From Pseudoxanthomonas suwonensis J47 (GTDB lineage: Bacteria; Pseudomonadota; Gammaproteobacteria; Xanthomonadales; Xanthomonadaceae): a DNA stretch of 64,000 bases. Below, piece by piece: positions 55,109-64,000 of the stretch. The notes under the pieces are model-generated. The model worked only from the letters and a program-made list of their open reading frames with translations. It searched no databases and had not been told where the DNA came from. A program made the translations under genes and the position numbers. The DNA lies in contig NZ_AZUZ01000015.1 in the NCBI RefSeq assembly GCF_000513955.1, forward strand, positions 31,988-95,987, in the 5' to 3' direction. Within the stretch, counting starts at the first letter, position 1; each line of letters opens with the position of its first letter.

Positions 55109-56695
55109 TCAGTCCTCACGTGAAGGGGTCAAGATCATGTCTTGATTGATGCACAACGCGCGATGAGGGATCACCCAGCGGCACGCCTTGCGGGCGGCAT
55201 CGTAGTTGCGGTCCTCCATCGCCCAGACCGACAGCACCGGCAGAGGCCGCCCGACTTGGTCCACGATCTGCTGCGCGTCGGCTTGTGCTAGGCGGCGGAG
55301 CGACTTCGGGTAGAAGTGACGCATGGAGCTGTTGGCCACTTTCGGGTCATCGACCGGTTGCGCCAAGCCCGCTGAATCCCACTGGAAGATAGGCTTTTTC
55401 GAGTAGTAAGAGATCATGCCGATCTCTGGATTGCGTAGGATGAACTCCCCAATTTCCGGCAAATAGAACGTACCACGCTCAGTGCTAGCGATCGCTAGCG
55501 AAAGGTAGCCTTGTGCACGGGATTGACTGGCGGTGCGCCATTGACCCGGTCCGTCATTGGGCACGCGGCCCAGTGCAATGCCGCCCAACAGTACCGCGGC
55601 GGAGGCGGCTGCAATTATGCGTTGCGGAGTCCAGGGGGTAGTGGCGAAGGCCCTGCCCAAGACCAGGCCGAAAACAAGGCTCAGAAGATTCTGGTAGTAC
55701 CACGCAAAATTCGCCGGCATCCGGGAGAAGAGCAAAGCGTACACCAGGGCCATCGCTGCAATGGCCAGCCAGGAAATGCGTGGACGCGTCAGTCCTAGCC
55801 CAATCAACGTGGCGACGATACAGGTCCAGCCGGCCACGGCGAATCCCGTGGGCGATAGTCCGAAATCGAGCAAGAGCGAGGCCCCAAGCCGCTCCGCAAG
55901 CTTGGAAAGCATCGACTCGTTTTCGAAAAGGAACGGGATCGCCGACTTGCCCCAATAAGTGACCGGTATAGGCCACACGTCCAATAGCGCGCAAAGGACT
56001 ATCCATGTCGTCGCAAGCACCCCGACCGGGATGATCATGGCCTTGATCTGGGGTAGAAGCCTTCCTTGCTGGGCGGCCAGGTGGATTACGATGAGAATCA
56101 GTATCGGCAGAGTCAGATCGGGACGAATGAGCGGCCCTATGGGCAATAGCCAGCCGATCGCTCGCAAATTCTTCTGGTGGTCCGTGATGAGCATGGCCAG
56201 CGTCGCCATCCAAAGCAGCAGCAGGCCGCCTTCGAACTCGAAGATGGTGTCCATGGCAACAGCCAGGAACGAAAGAGCTGCGCCGATCCATGCGTATGCG
56301 CCCATTCTGTTTCGCCAAAAGGGCGCGAAGACGGCCCAGGTGACCAAGCCGCTGATCAGCAGCGTGACCTTGGCATCGTAGAGGCTCCTGTCACCATAAC
56401 CCAGCAATTTGGAGATCGCGGCTGCGATGGCGAGAACGAAGATGCGAGCCGGCGAAGATGCCAGCAGGGCTTCCCGTTCAATAGGTCCGGGATAATACTG
56501 CCAGGTCCCGTAATCGAGGGCGTTTCGCGCGATGGCCAAGTAGATGTAGACGTCGTCAAAGAAGCCCTTCTTCAGGTCAAAATAATAGTGGGCGCAGAAC
56601 GCGAAGGCCGCTGCGAACGCTATCCATGCCGGCAATTGCGCGCCAAATGCGAGCCTGGCCGGGCGTTGGCGGAGCGCGGTGGGGGCGGTGCTCAT
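55109..56695 (-). CDS. polytopic GT-C glycosyltransferase (arabinofuranosyl/pentosyl transferase candidate)
   Basis: 528-residue integral membrane protein with about eleven hydrophobic segments. After the first helix comes FFDDVYIYLAIARNALDYG, whose acidic pair in the first outer loop is the mark of GT-C enzymes that use polyprenyl-phosphate sugars. A periplasmic C-terminal domain (from about residue 390) follows. The ATG overlaps the GtrA stop. In an operon for a polyprenyl-phosphate pentose it should be the transferase that uses that donor in the periplasm. The acceptor (LPS, pilin or another glycan) is not shown by sequence. Confidence 0.8.
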   Translation of the reverse strand: MSTAPTALRQRPARLAFGAQLPAWIAFAAAFAFCAHYYFDLKKGFFDDVYIYLAIARNALDYGTWQYYPGPIEREALLASSPARIFVLAIAAAISKLLGYGDRSLYDAKVTLLISGLVTWAVFAPFWRNRMGAYAWIGAALSFLAVAMDTIFEFEGGLLLLWMATLAMLITDHQKNLRAIGWLLPIGPLIRPDLTLPILILIVIHLAAQQGRLLPQIKAMIIPVGVLATTWIVLCALLDVWPIPVTYWGKSAIPFLFENESMLSKLAERLGASLLLDFGLSPTGFAVAGWTCIVATLIGLGLTRPRISWLAIAAMALVYALLFSRMPANFAWYYQNLLSLVFGLVLGRAFATTPWTPQRIIAAASAAVLLGGIALGRVPNDGPGQWRTASQSRAQGYLSLAIASTERGTFYLPEIGEFILRNPEIGMISYYSKKPIFQWDSAGLAQPVDDPKVANSSMRHFYPKSLRRLAQADAQQIVDQVGRPLPVLSVWAMEDRNYDAARKACRWVIPHRALCINQDMILTPSRED

Positions 56696-57117
56696 GGGGA
56701 AGACGGATCCTTGACGGGGACGAAAACGAACCGTTTGTCTAATCGATACTTTAGCAGGTAACCAATGCCCAGCCCGATGGCTGCGCCGACGTAGCGCATC
56801 CTGCCATCTTCGAAGAAGGCATCGAATGCCAGTTCCATGGCCCAAAAGACCACGGTGGTGAGCCCGCCCATGGCCGTGTACAGAAGAAAGGTGCGAGCAT
56901 CGTGCAAGCGATCGTGGGTGCTGTACTGGAATATCCAGCGTTTGTCGAGCGCGTACTTGACCACCAGGCCCACGATCGTGCCGACGACCATGGATAGGTA
57001 GATCTCATGACGCAGGCCGGCTGCCAGCTGCGCGGTGATCCACTGCGATGCGATGTTGGCCAGCGTGGAAAGAACGGCGAAGAATACATACAGCGCGGCC
57101 AGCCGGGGGCCCGTCAC
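56692..57117 (-). CDS. GtrA-family polyprenyl-phosphate sugar flippase
   Basis: 141-residue protein with four transmembrane segments (LAALYVFFAVLSTLANIASQ; IYLSMVVGTIVGLVVKYAL; TFLLYTAMGGLTTVVFWAMEL; YVGAAIGLGIGYLLKY) and GtrA motifs ALDKRWIFQY and RLDKRFVF. A mycobacterial GtrA-like protein (Rv3789) has been proposed to act on decaprenyl-phosphate-arabinose. Start is a GTG overlapping the SDR stop (GTGA) and its stop overlaps the next ATG. Located between the DprE2-like and GT-C genes, it would move the lipid-linked pentose outward. Confidence 0.85.
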   Translation of the reverse strand: MTGPRLAALYVFFAVLSTLANIASQWITAQLAAGLRHEIYLSMVVGTIVGLVVKYALDKRWIFQYSTHDRLHDARTFLLYTAMGGLTTVVFWAMELAFDAFFEDGRMRYVGAAIGLGIGYLLKYRLDKRFVFVPVKDPSSP

Positions 57118-57845
57118 AGTCGGATCCTCCGGAACACCGGCTCGGGAATGTGGCGTATGACCTGCATGATGGCCCACCAGAACCCGGGCACATAGGCCAC
57201 GGCCTTGCGTCGGTCGATGGCACGCACGATGCTGCGGGCGACGACGTCCGGCTTGGCCCATAGCAACCCTTTGCGGAAGGCTGCGGTCATAGGCGTATCG
57301 ACGAACCCAGGCTTGACGGTCAGCACGTTGACCCCGGATGGATGCAGGTGCTGGCCGAGGCCGCTCAGGTACGCGCTCACCGCGGCCTTGGCGCTGCCGT
57401 AGAGGAAGTTGCTGGCGCGGCCGCGGTCGCCTGCGACCGAGGAAATCGCCGCCAGGGTCGCGCCGGAAGCCAGCCTCCGAGCCAGCAGTGCGCACAAGGC
57501 GATGGTGGAGGTTCCATTGGTGGCGAACTCGCGCAGCGACAGTTCCACCGATGCATTACAAGCGACCTGGTCGGGCAGGGTACCGTGGGCGACCAAGACC
57601 ACGTCGATGCTGCCCAGCGCTTGCAGCGCCGCATCCAGCATCGGCTCATGGGCGGGAAGGTCGTTGACGTCCATGGCGTGCACGTGGACGCTTTCGGCGC
57701 CGCGGACACGGAGGTCGTCGGCGATGACCTGGAGGCGATCCAGGTTGCGGCCGACCAGCATCAGCCGCGCGGCACGTTGGGCGTAACGGCGTGCCACGTG
57801 TTCCGCGATGGCGGAGGTGGCACCAATGATCAGGATGCGCTGCAT
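57114..57845 (-). CDS. DprE2-like short-chain reductase
   Basis: 243-residue SDR. Cofactor loop IIGATSAIAEHVARRYA (note SAIA in place of the usual GIG), NAG-equivalent VAHGTLPDQ, catalytic SSVAGDRGRASNFLYGSAKA and TVKPGFVDTPMT. This pattern is that of DprE2, which reduces the 2-keto intermediate to decaprenylphosphoryl-arabinose. A GGAG five bases before the ATG at 57845 sets the start; a GTG at 57851 overlaps the upstream stop. Directly follows the DprE1-like gene. Confidence 0.88.
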   Translation of the reverse strand: MQRILIIGATSAIAEHVARRYAQRAARLMLVGRNLDRLQVIADDLRVRGAESVHVHAMDVNDLPAHEPMLDAALQALGSIDVVLVAHGTLPDQVACNASVELSLREFATNGTSTIALCALLARRLASGATLAAISSVAGDRGRASNFLYGSAKAAVSAYLSGLGQHLHPSGVNVLTVKPGFVDTPMTAAFRKGLLWAKPDVVARSIVRAIDRRKAVAYVPGFWWAIMQVIRHIPEPVFRRIRL

Positions 57846-57847
57846 CT

Positions 57848-59158
57848 TCACTCCATGAGCCGGCGCCAGAGGCCGGAAGAGAAAGCCGGGTCGATGTGGC
57901 GGGAGAACTCATCCAGGCGAGGGTAGCCGCGGCGGAATACCTGCGGGGACATGCGTGCGTCCTTGGCAGGATAGATAGCACCGCCCGCTTCCATGACGAC
58001 GGCGTCCAGTCGATCCAGCAGCCGCAATACCTCAGGCCCGGTGTTGGGGAAGTCCAGTGCCAGCGTCGTACCAGGCCTGGGGAAGGACAGCATGCCGGTG
58101 GAGAGCGCTGGGCCGAACTCTTTCAGCACCGCCAAGAACGAGCCGTGGCCGCTGCGGGCGATCTCCTGCAACAGGGCGGCCACGCCGTCGCGTGCGTGCT
58201 CTGGCGGCAGCACGCACTGGTGCTGCATGAAACCGCGCCTGCCGTACATGCGATTCCAGTGCTCTATACCGTCTAGTGGATAGAAATAGGGCTTGTAGTG
58301 CGCTATCAGCCGCCTCCGCCGGGCCGGTTGCCGCCAGTAGTAAAGCGTGTTGAAGGCGCGCAGGCTCAGGCGATTGACCAACGAAAACGGAGGAGTGAGC
58401 GGCATCACCCGACGCTTGTCGCGCACCCGCGGTTGTTCGTCCACCGCGGTCGGGGCGTGGTCGCTGCGGAGGAAATGGCCGCGTCCCAGGCGTTCGCCGC
58501 GGGCTAGGCAATCGATCCAGGCTACGGTGTACTCGTGGGTTCCCGCGGATTCGGTCGAAAGCGAGAAGAAGTCGTCCAAGCTGTCGAAACGGATGGACTC
58601 TCCCTCCAGCCAGGGCCCCGCTACCCGGCGCAGTTGCAGCTCTGCCCAGGTAATGCAGCCGGTTAGGCCCAGCCCGCCGATGGTCGCGGCAAGCAGTGCG
58701 TCGCCGGTCCCCTGGATCAGCTCGTGTCTCGATCCATCGCTGCGGACAAGTTCCAGGCGCCGCACGTGGTGGCCGAAGCTGCCCATGCGATGGTGGTTCT
58801 TTCCATGTACGTCGTTGGCGATGGCCCCGCCTACCGTCGCGAAGCGCGTGCCCGGCGTCACCGGCAGGAACCAGCCCTGCGGCAGGGTGAGATCGACGAT
58901 CTGTGCCAGAGTCGTCCCGGCCTCGCAGCGTAGGAGGCCGGTGGCGGGATCGAAGGCGATGAAGCGGTCCAGCCACCGTGAGTGCAGTAGGGTCCCGCCC
59001 GGATTGAGGCAACTGTCTCCGTAGCTGCGGCCGTTGCCGCGGGGCAGCACGCGGCCCTCGTCGGGGAGGACGGGCCGTGCGTTGCGGTCGTGGATCCAGC
59101 GGTGCCGCTGGATGCCAGGGTCCGGATAACGGCCCCAGGAGTGGGAGTGATCGCTCAT
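57848..59158 (-). CDS. DprE1-like FAD-dependent oxidase
   Basis: 436-residue FAD-binding type 4 (VAO-family) oxidoreductase. FAD segments: LPRGNGRSYGDSCLNPGG (near residue 38), FLPVTPGTRFATVGGAIAND and VHGKNHHRMGSFGHHV (about 97-132), GLGLTGCITWAEL. C-terminal substrate domain ends with YPAKDARMSPQVFRRGYP. These are the DprE1 landmarks: oxidation of polyprenylphosphoryl-ribose at C2, the first half of epimerisation to arabinose. No complex partner other than the DprE2-like gene is needed. ATGA overlap with the UbiA gene. Confidence 0.9.
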   Translation of the reverse strand: MSDHSHSWGRYPDPGIQRHRWIHDRNARPVLPDEGRVLPRGNGRSYGDSCLNPGGTLLHSRWLDRFIAFDPATGLLRCEAGTTLAQIVDLTLPQGWFLPVTPGTRFATVGGAIANDVHGKNHHRMGSFGHHVRRLELVRSDGSRHELIQGTGDALLAATIGGLGLTGCITWAELQLRRVAGPWLEGESIRFDSLDDFFSLSTESAGTHEYTVAWIDCLARGERLGRGHFLRSDHAPTAVDEQPRVRDKRRVMPLTPPFSLVNRLSLRAFNTLYYWRQPARRRRLIAHYKPYFYPLDGIEHWNRMYGRRGFMQHQCVLPPEHARDGVAALLQEIARSGHGSFLAVLKEFGPALSTGMLSFPRPGTTLALDFPNTGPEVLRLLDRLDAVVMEAGGAIYPAKDARMSPQVFRRGYPRLDEFSRHIDPAFSSGLWRRLME

Positions 59159-60585
59159 AGCGCGGCCAGGGCCACGACCACGACCAGCAGGCCGATGACC
59201 TGGCTGACGCGGTCAGTCGCTGCGAACACGACCGGGTCGTCGTGCATCTGGTTGCGGTGGGCGATGATCCAGGCGCGACTGATCCAATACAGCAGCAGCG
59301 GGCACAGCAGCCACAGCATCTGCGGGCGCGAATACAGCGCGACGCTCTCCTCGCTGTTGATGTACAAAGCTAACACCAGCACCGAGATGTAGCCTGCGGC
59401 CGCACCGAGCGACTGGAGCAGCGGCAGGTCCGCAGTGGCGTAGCCGCGTCCAACGGCCTTCTGCTTGCCGCTGGTGCGCAAGCCTTCCAGCTCCGTATAG
59501 CGCTTGAGCAGGGCCAGGCTGAGAAAGATGAACATGGAGAAGGCCAGCAGCCAGAACGACAGCGTCTGGTCGATGGCCATCGCGCCGGCGATGATGCGTA
59601 CAGTGTAAAGCGCAGCTAGCATCACCACATCCACCATTATGATGCGCTTGAGCCGGAACGAATAGCCCAGGGTCATGATGCAATAGCCCAGGAGTGCCAG
59701 CAAAAACACCGGGTTTATCGCCAGAGCTACGGCGACACTCGCGAGCATCATCAACGGGATCGCCAACAGGCCGTACTTGATCGGGATCGCGCCGGAAGCG
59801 AATGGCCGCAGGCGCTTGCGTGGATGCACGCGGTCTGCGCTGAGGTCGAGCAGGTCGTTGAGGATGTAGGTGCCCGACGCGCAGAGTCCGAAGGCGAGGA
59901 ACGCACCTGCCGCCTGCGTGATCGCGGCTGGATCCAGGAAACGGTGTGCGGTCAGCAGCGGTACGAATATCAGCAGATTCTTAAGCCACTGGTGCAGTCG
60001 AAGGGCCTTGATCCACGCGCGCAGGGTCGGAGGCGTACGCGCAAGGTGGCCAGCGAGCTGGGTCACCTTCGAGGCGGCACGCGCCAAGCGTCCGGGGGCG
60101 TTGACCACGATCGCGGTAGCCGCGTGCGCCCAGACCTTCATGTCTACCAGAGTGTTGCCTGCGTAATCGAACCCTCGGGTGCCGAAGCGCTCTACTAGCA
60201 TCGCCGCTTTGGCACTGCCGCCGAGGTTGGTGCGGCCGTCGCTGGCCATGACTTCTTCGAACAGGCCCAGGTGCCGGGCGATGGGTTCCGCCAACAGGAC
60301 GTCGGATGCCGTGCATAGTACGCGCGGGCGCTGCGACGTAGTGCGCAGCCATTCCAAAACGCGCTCGTCATAAGGCAGCGTTTCCGGGGCTATCCTGACC
60401 CGACGGGCGATCTCCCGCTTGAAGGGGGCCTTGCCCTTCAACAGCCACAACGGCAGTACGAACAGATAGAGCAGGTTGCGGGATAGCAGGGCCAGCACGG
60501 CCTCATGCAGCAGATCCGTGCGCAACAGCGTGCCGTCCAGGTCGATGCAAAGTGCGCGTTGAGTCTCAGAAGTGGAAGGCTGCAT
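59155..60585 (-). CDS. HAD phosphatase - UbiA prenyltransferase fusion (polyprenyl-phosphate-5-phosphoribose synthase type)
   Basis: 476-residue protein. N-terminal HAD domain (CIDLDGTLLRTDLLHEAV; TASDVLL; DYAGNTLVDMKVWA) of about 200 residues, then a UbiA-like membrane domain with eight to nine helices and the prenyl-diphosphate-type motif NDLLDLSADRVHPRKRLRP (N-D-x-x-D). Homologues include Rv3806c, which moves 5-phosphoribose from PRPP to decaprenyl phosphate. The fused HAD domain could remove the 5-phosphate, replacing a separate phosphatase. First gene of the minus-strand operon; its stop overlaps the DprE1-like ATG. Confidence 0.85.
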   Translation of the reverse strand: MQPSTSETQRALCIDLDGTLLRTDLLHEAVLALLSRNLLYLFVLPLWLLKGKAPFKREIARRVRIAPETLPYDERVLEWLRTTSQRPRVLCTASDVLLAEPIARHLGLFEEVMASDGRTNLGGSAKAAMLVERFGTRGFDYAGNTLVDMKVWAHAATAIVVNAPGRLARAASKVTQLAGHLARTPPTLRAWIKALRLHQWLKNLLIFVPLLTAHRFLDPAAITQAAGAFLAFGLCASGTYILNDLLDLSADRVHPRKRLRPFASGAIPIKYGLLAIPLMMLASVAVALAINPVFLLALLGYCIMTLGYSFRLKRIIMVDVVMLAALYTVRIIAGAMAIDQTLSFWLLAFSMFIFLSLALLKRYTELEGLRTSGKQKAVGRGYATADLPLLQSLGAAAGYISVLVLALYINSEESVALYSRPQMLWLLCPLLLYWISRAWIIAHRNQMHDDPVVFAATDRVSQVIGLLVVVVALAAL

Positions 60586-60998
60586 ATAGACGAGGTCTTG
60601 TGGTGACTTTGGTCCGGCCTGCACTTCCGCGGAGCCGCTTTCGCGACTCCTGCCGGTTGTGCCGATTCTAGGGCGCGGCACGGCTGGATGTGACGGTAGA
60701 TGGGCGATAGAGCTGTGCCCCCTCGCGTGACCGGGAGCGCGTGCGGCCCATGCCCCTATTATTATTTTTGCTTCGCTGGGGGGAAGATGGATAGGGCAGC
60801 GCGTCAGGCGTTGCGGCGCGCGTCGGGACCGGGGTCCGTCTCCTGCAGAGCGGTCTGCGTCGCGGGTGATCGCGGTTGAGAAGGCGCCGTACGAGATCGT
60901 ACGAATGCCGCAATTCGCGCGGGTTTCGCTGCGGCGACAAGCGAGCCAAGGCCTTGCTGGAGTACGCCCGCCAGCAGCCGCGCGCGGCGGTACGCGAA
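60586..60998. other. 413-base intergenic region at the right border of the island
   Basis: No intact gene. It contains an isolated A/T stretch (ATTATTATTTTTGC near 60757-60770), unlike the flanking GC-rich DNA, and a plus-strand stretch around 60905-60995 with a coding look ([20 protein letters not shown]) but no start, which may be a gene remnant. The promoter of the HAD-UbiA operon probably lies here, but no clear hexamers were identified. Confidence 0.35.
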
Positions 60999-61937
60999 CT
61001 ACAACGCCGCTTCCAGCTCCGGCAGGATCGCGAACAGATCCCCCACCAGGCCGATGTCTGCCACCTCGAAGATCGCCGCTTCCGGATCCTTGTTGATCGC
61101 CACGATGGTGCCGGCGTCCTTGATGCCGGTCAGGTGCTGGATCGCGCCGCTGATGCCGATGGCCACGTACAGCTCCGGGGCGATGATCTTGCCGGTCTGG
61201 CCGACCTGCATCTCGTTCGGGCAATAGCCGGCGTCCACCGCCGCGCGCGAGGCGCCCACCGCCGCGCCCAGCTTGTCGGCCAGGCTGTAGACGATGCGGA
61301 AGTTCTCTTCCGAACCGACGCCGCGGCCGCCGGAGACCACGCGGCGCGCGCTCTGCAGGTCGGGGCGGTCGGACGAACCGGCGGCCAGGCCGACGTAGCG
61401 GGTGTGCGACGGCAGGGCGGCTTCGACGCTGGCGGCTTCGACCGCGGCGTTGCCGCCGGCGGCGGCCTGCGGCCAGGAGGCGGTGCGCACGGTGGCGACC
61501 ACGGTCTGGCCTTCCGGCGCCTCGACGGTGATCACCGCGTTGCCGGCGTAGATCGGGCGCTTGAAGGTGTAGGCGCCCTCGACCGCCATCAGGTCGGAGA
61601 CCTGGTTGACGCCCAGCAGCGCGGCGACCACCGGCATCAGGTCCTTGCCGAAGGTGGTGGAGGGGCCGAACACGTGGCTGTAGCCGGCGGCCAGGGCGGC
61701 CACCTGCGGGCCCAGCACCTGGGCGACGGCGTGCTCGTTGGCGGGGTTGGCGACGGTGAGGACGCGGCTGACGCCGGCGATCTGCGCGGCTTCGGCGGCG
61801 ACGGCGGCCGGGTCGGCGGCCAGCACGGCCACGTCGACGGCTTCCGGCTGCAGCGCCAGCGCGGCGCTGACGGTGCGGGCGGTGGAGGCGTTGAGCTTGC
61901 CGCCGAGGTGTTCGGCGATGACGAGGACCTTGGACAT
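60999..61937 (-). CDS. etfA: electron transfer flavoprotein alpha subunit
   Basis: 312-residue FAD-binding subunit of ETF, which carries electrons from acyl-CoA and other dehydrogenases to ETF-ubiquinone oxidoreductase. C-terminal FAD domain is clear: [56 protein letters not shown]. Start [16 protein letters not shown] at 61937; an upstream extension is not conserved. It marks the right border of the LPS locus, as in Xanthomonas. Confidence 0.97.
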   Translation of the reverse strand: MSKVLVIAEHLGGKLNASTARTVSAALALQPEAVDVAVLAADPAAVAAEAAQIAGVSRVLTVANPANEHAVAQVLGPQVAALAAGYSHVFGPSTTFGKDLMPVVAALLGVNQVSDLMAVEGAYTFKRPIYAGNAVITVEAPEGQTVVATVRTASWPQAAAGGNAAVEAASVEAALPSHTRYVGLAAGSSDRPDLQSARRVVSGGRGVGSEENFRIVYSLADKLGAAVGASRAAVDAGYCPNEMQVGQTGKIIAPELYVAIGISGAIQHLTGIKDAGTIVAINKDPEAAIFEVADIGLVGDLFAILPELEAAL

Positions 61938-62042
61938 TCGGGTTCTCCGGAGTCTGGTGGGCCCGGCGGCGACCATGGGTCGGCCTGGCGGGGCCCGGGG
62001 TGCGTGGCGGGAGCGGCGCGCCGGTCCCGGCGGGTCACGGGA

Positions 62043-62789
62043 TCAGAGCAGGCCCTTGGCCTTGAGCGCGGCGACCAGTTCGGCCGCGTCCTTGACCATC
62101 ACGCCCTTGCTGCGCTTCGGCGGCGGAGCGTAGGCGGTGGTCTTCAGCTCCGGGCCGGCCTCGACGCCGAGGTCGGCCAGCTGCAGGGTCTCCAGCGGCT
62201 TGCTCTTGGCCTTCATGATGTCCGGCAGCTTGATGAAGCGCGGCTCGTTGAGGCGCAGGTCGGTGGTGACCACCGCCGGCAGGTCGACCTCGAGGCTCTC
62301 CAGGCCGGCGTCGACCTCGCGGGTCACCGTGGCCTTGCCGCCGGCGACTTCGAGCTTGCTGGCGAAGGTGGCCTGCGGGCGGCCCCACAGGGTGGCCAGC
62401 ATCTGGCCGGTCTGGTTAGCGTCGTCGTCGATGGCCTGCTTGCCCAGGATCACCAGGTCCGGCTGTTCCTTCTCGACCAGCTTCAGCAGGGTGCGGGCGG
62501 CGGCCAGCGGCTGCACCGGCTGGTCGGTCACCACGTGGATGGCGCGGTTGGCGCCCATGGCCAGGCCGTTGCGCAGGTGCGCCTGGGCGTCGGCAGGGGC
62601 GATCGTGGCGACGACGACCTCGGTGGCGATGCCCTTGTCGCGCAGGCGCAGGGCCTCCTCCAGGGCGATCTCGTCGAACGGATTGGGCGAGAGCTTGACG
62701 CCCTCGGTGACCACGCCGGAGCCGTCCGGCTTGACCTGGATGCGGACGTTGTAGTCCACCACGCGCTTGTAGGCGACGAGGATCTTCAT
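62043..62789 (-). CDS. etfB: electron transfer flavoprotein beta subunit
   Basis: 248-residue AMP-binding subunit of ETF. N terminus [20 protein letters not shown], the signature region [28 protein letters not shown], the recognition loop [24 protein letters not shown] with the conserved Leu, and [12 protein letters not shown]. Followed by etfA after 105 bases, forming the normal etfBA operon; divergent from rfbB. Confidence 0.97.
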   Translation of the reverse strand: MKILVAYKRVVDYNVRIQVKPDGSGVVTEGVKLSPNPFDEIALEEALRLRDKGIATEVVVATIAPADAQAHLRNGLAMGANRAIHVVTDQPVQPLAAARTLLKLVEKEQPDLVILGKQAIDDDANQTGQMLATLWGRPQATFASKLEVAGGKATVTREVDAGLESLEVDLPAVVTTDLRLNEPRFIKLPDIMKAKSKPLETLQLADLGVEAGPELKTTAYAPPPKRSKGVMVKDAAELVAALKAKGLL

Positions 62790-62990
62790 CGTTTAAGGAG
62801 TCCTTCAGCTGGTGCGGATCGGCCCGACGACCGGGCAAGACCCCCGATTCTACCGGCGAAAGGGCCACCATGCGATTGGGTATGGTGGATTTCCGGTAGG
62901 CCGCCGTTCGGCCGGCAACCCCGTGGGGAACGCTATCCTTGGCGCCCCCCCACATCCCTCGGGCGCCCACGCCCCGGACTGGAGAATCGC

Positions 62991-64000
62991 TTGGCAACCT
63001 GGCTCGTCACCGGCGGCGCCGGCTTCATCGGCGGCAATTTCGTACTGGATGCAGTGGCCCGCGGGGTCCGGGTGATCAACCTGGACGCGCTGACCTACGC
63101 CGGCAACCTGGACACCCTGGCCTCGCTGGAAGGCAACCCGGACCACGTCTTCGTCCACGGCGACATCGGCGACCGCGCGCTGGTGGCCAAGCTGCTGGCC
63201 GAGCACCGCCCCGATGCGGTGCTCAACTTCGCCGCAGAGAGCCACGTGGACCGCTCGATCGACGGCCCGGCGGCCTTCATCCAGACCAACGTGGTCGGCA
63301 CCCTGGCCCTGCTGGAGGCCGTGCGCGACTACTGGAAGGGCCTGGAATGCGAGTCGAAGTCGGCTTTCCGCTTCCTCCACGTGTCCACCGACGAGGTCTA
63401 CGGCACGCTCGGCGAGACCGGCAGGTTCACCGAGACCACGCCGTACGCGCCCAACTCCCCGTACTCGGCCTCCAAGGCCGCCTCCGACCACCTGGTCCGC
63501 GCCTTCCACCACACCTACGGCCTGCCGGTGCTGACCACCAACTGCTCCAACAACTACGGGCCGTACCACTTCCCCGAGAAGCTGATCCCGCTGGTGATCG
63601 CCAAGGCCCTGGCCGGCGAGCCGCTGCCGGTCTATGGCGACGGCAGGCAGGTGCGCGACTGGCTGTACGTGGCCGACCACTGCGAGGCGATCCGCACCGT
63701 GCTGGCCAAGGGCAGGGTGGGCGAGACCTACAACGTCGGCGGCAACTCGGAAAAGCAGAACATCGAGGTGGTGCGCACGATCTGCCGCCTGCTGGACCAG
63801 CGCCGCCCGCGCGCCGACGGCCAGCCGCGCGAGAGCCAGATCACCCACGTCGCCGACCGCCCCGGCCACGACCGCCGTTACGCGATCGACGCCTCCAAGC
63901 TGAAGAACGAGCTGGGCTGGGAGCCGAAGTACACCTTCGAGCAGGGCATCGCCGCCACGGTGGACTGGTACCTGGCCCACCAGGACTGGGTGCGGCGGGT
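62991..64000 (+). CDS. rfbB: dTDP-glucose 4,6-dehydratase (partial, runs off the edge)
   Basis: 336 codons are visible before the window ends. Makes dTDP-4-keto-6-deoxyglucose, first dedicated step to dTDP-rhamnose. Cofactor loop [12 protein letters not shown], catalytic [10 protein letters not shown] and [30 protein letters not shown], and [11 protein letters not shown] are all present. The start is a TTG at 62991 with GGAG six bases upstream; there is no in-frame ATG before it. The rest of the rfb/rml operon presumably continues to the right and may feed rhamnose to LPS. Confidence 0.95.
   Translation, partial: MATWLVTGGAGFIGGNFVLDAVARGVRVINLDALTYAGNLDTLASLEGNPDHVFVHGDIGDRALVAKLLAEHRPDAVLNFAAESHVDRSIDGPAAFIQTNVVGTLALLEAVRDYWKGLECESKSAFRFLHVSTDEVYGTLGETGRFTETTPYAPNSPYSASKAASDHLVRAFHHTYGLPVLTTNCSNNYGPYHFPEKLIPLVIAKALAGEPLPVYGDGRQVRDWLYVADHCEAIRTVLAKGRVGETYNVGGNSEKQNIEVVRTICRLLDQRRPRADGQPRESQITHVADRPGHDRRYAIDASKLKNELGWEPKYTFEQGIAATVDWYLAHQDWVRR

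Noticed and set aside
60980..60998. ops/JUMPstart element (GGCGGTAC) for RfaH at the island border
   Set aside because: It is on the plus strand, whereas the adjacent operon is on the minus strand, and it lacks the GGCGGTAGC core.

Overview
The window is GC-rich (about 70 percent by eye), densely coded DNA from a gammaproteobacterium of the family Xanthomonadaceae (Lysobacter, Pseudoxanthomonas, Luteimonas or a close relative). Reasons: the gene contents (rpe beside a membrane-anchored J-domain gene, glmU, glmS, fabA-fabB, pilU, etfBA next to rfbB), the recurrent TAGAAT/TACAAT -10 elements, GTAG-headed REP hairpins, and above all a lipopolysaccharide locus lying between a metB-type gene and etfA, which is the known hypervariable O-antigen position in Xanthomonas. 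The genus cannot be fixed from sequence alone.

Layout. 1-7.5 kb: end of a J-domain gene, rpe, a YegS-type lipid kinase, trpE - SIMPL gene - trpG, a DUF2249 gene, a GtrA-like gene and glmU. 7.7-15.5 kb (minus strand): a seven-gene operon encoding a MacB-type ABC exporter (adaptor, ATPase, two permeases), a small membrane protein, an NtrC-type response regulator and its histidine kinase. A near-consensus sigma-54 promoter and a cluster of GTCCG/CGGAC half-sites lie just upstream. 15.8-25 kb: glmS, a tyrosine-decarboxylase-like enzyme, a membrane alpha/beta hydrolase, a Cds1-type cysteine desulfhydrase and oligopeptidase A. 25-41.4 kb: housekeeping genes (fabB, fabA, dinB, gph, btuB with its cobalamin riboswitch, tfoX-like, free Met-R-sulfoxide reductase, bioD, phasin, queD, rhlE, fahA, maiA, pilU, two envelope proteins, a YdcH-like gene). 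41.6-44.2 kb: cystathionine beta-synthase and a cystathionine gamma-synthase/lyase.

44.2-60.6 kb is the surface-polysaccharide island, with looser codon use than its flanks. Its left half (plus strand, overlapping genes) is a compact O-antigen unit: Wzm/Wzt exporter, one giant methyltransferase - coiled-coil - two-glycosyltransferase protein, a nucleotide-sugar reductase/dehydratase, and all four enzymes for GDP-D-glycero-alpha-D-manno-heptose (HddA, GmhA, HddC, GmhB). Its right half (minus strand) is a HAD-UbiA fusion, DprE1-like and DprE2-like enzymes, a GtrA-type flippase, a GT-C glycosyltransferase and a lipoprotein. This matches the pathway that makes polyprenyl-phosphate-arabinofuranose in mycobacteria. 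The two operons converge on a decayed IS3-family transposase. The window closes with etfA, etfB and the start of rfbB.

The points most worth following are the self-regulated sigma-54 efflux operon, the arabinofuranose-donor operon, the one-protein polymerase/terminator with duplicated coiled-coil repeats, and several noncoding elements: a candidate structured RNA, a possible rhlE leader attenuator, and operator-like palindromes at the phasin and fahA genes.
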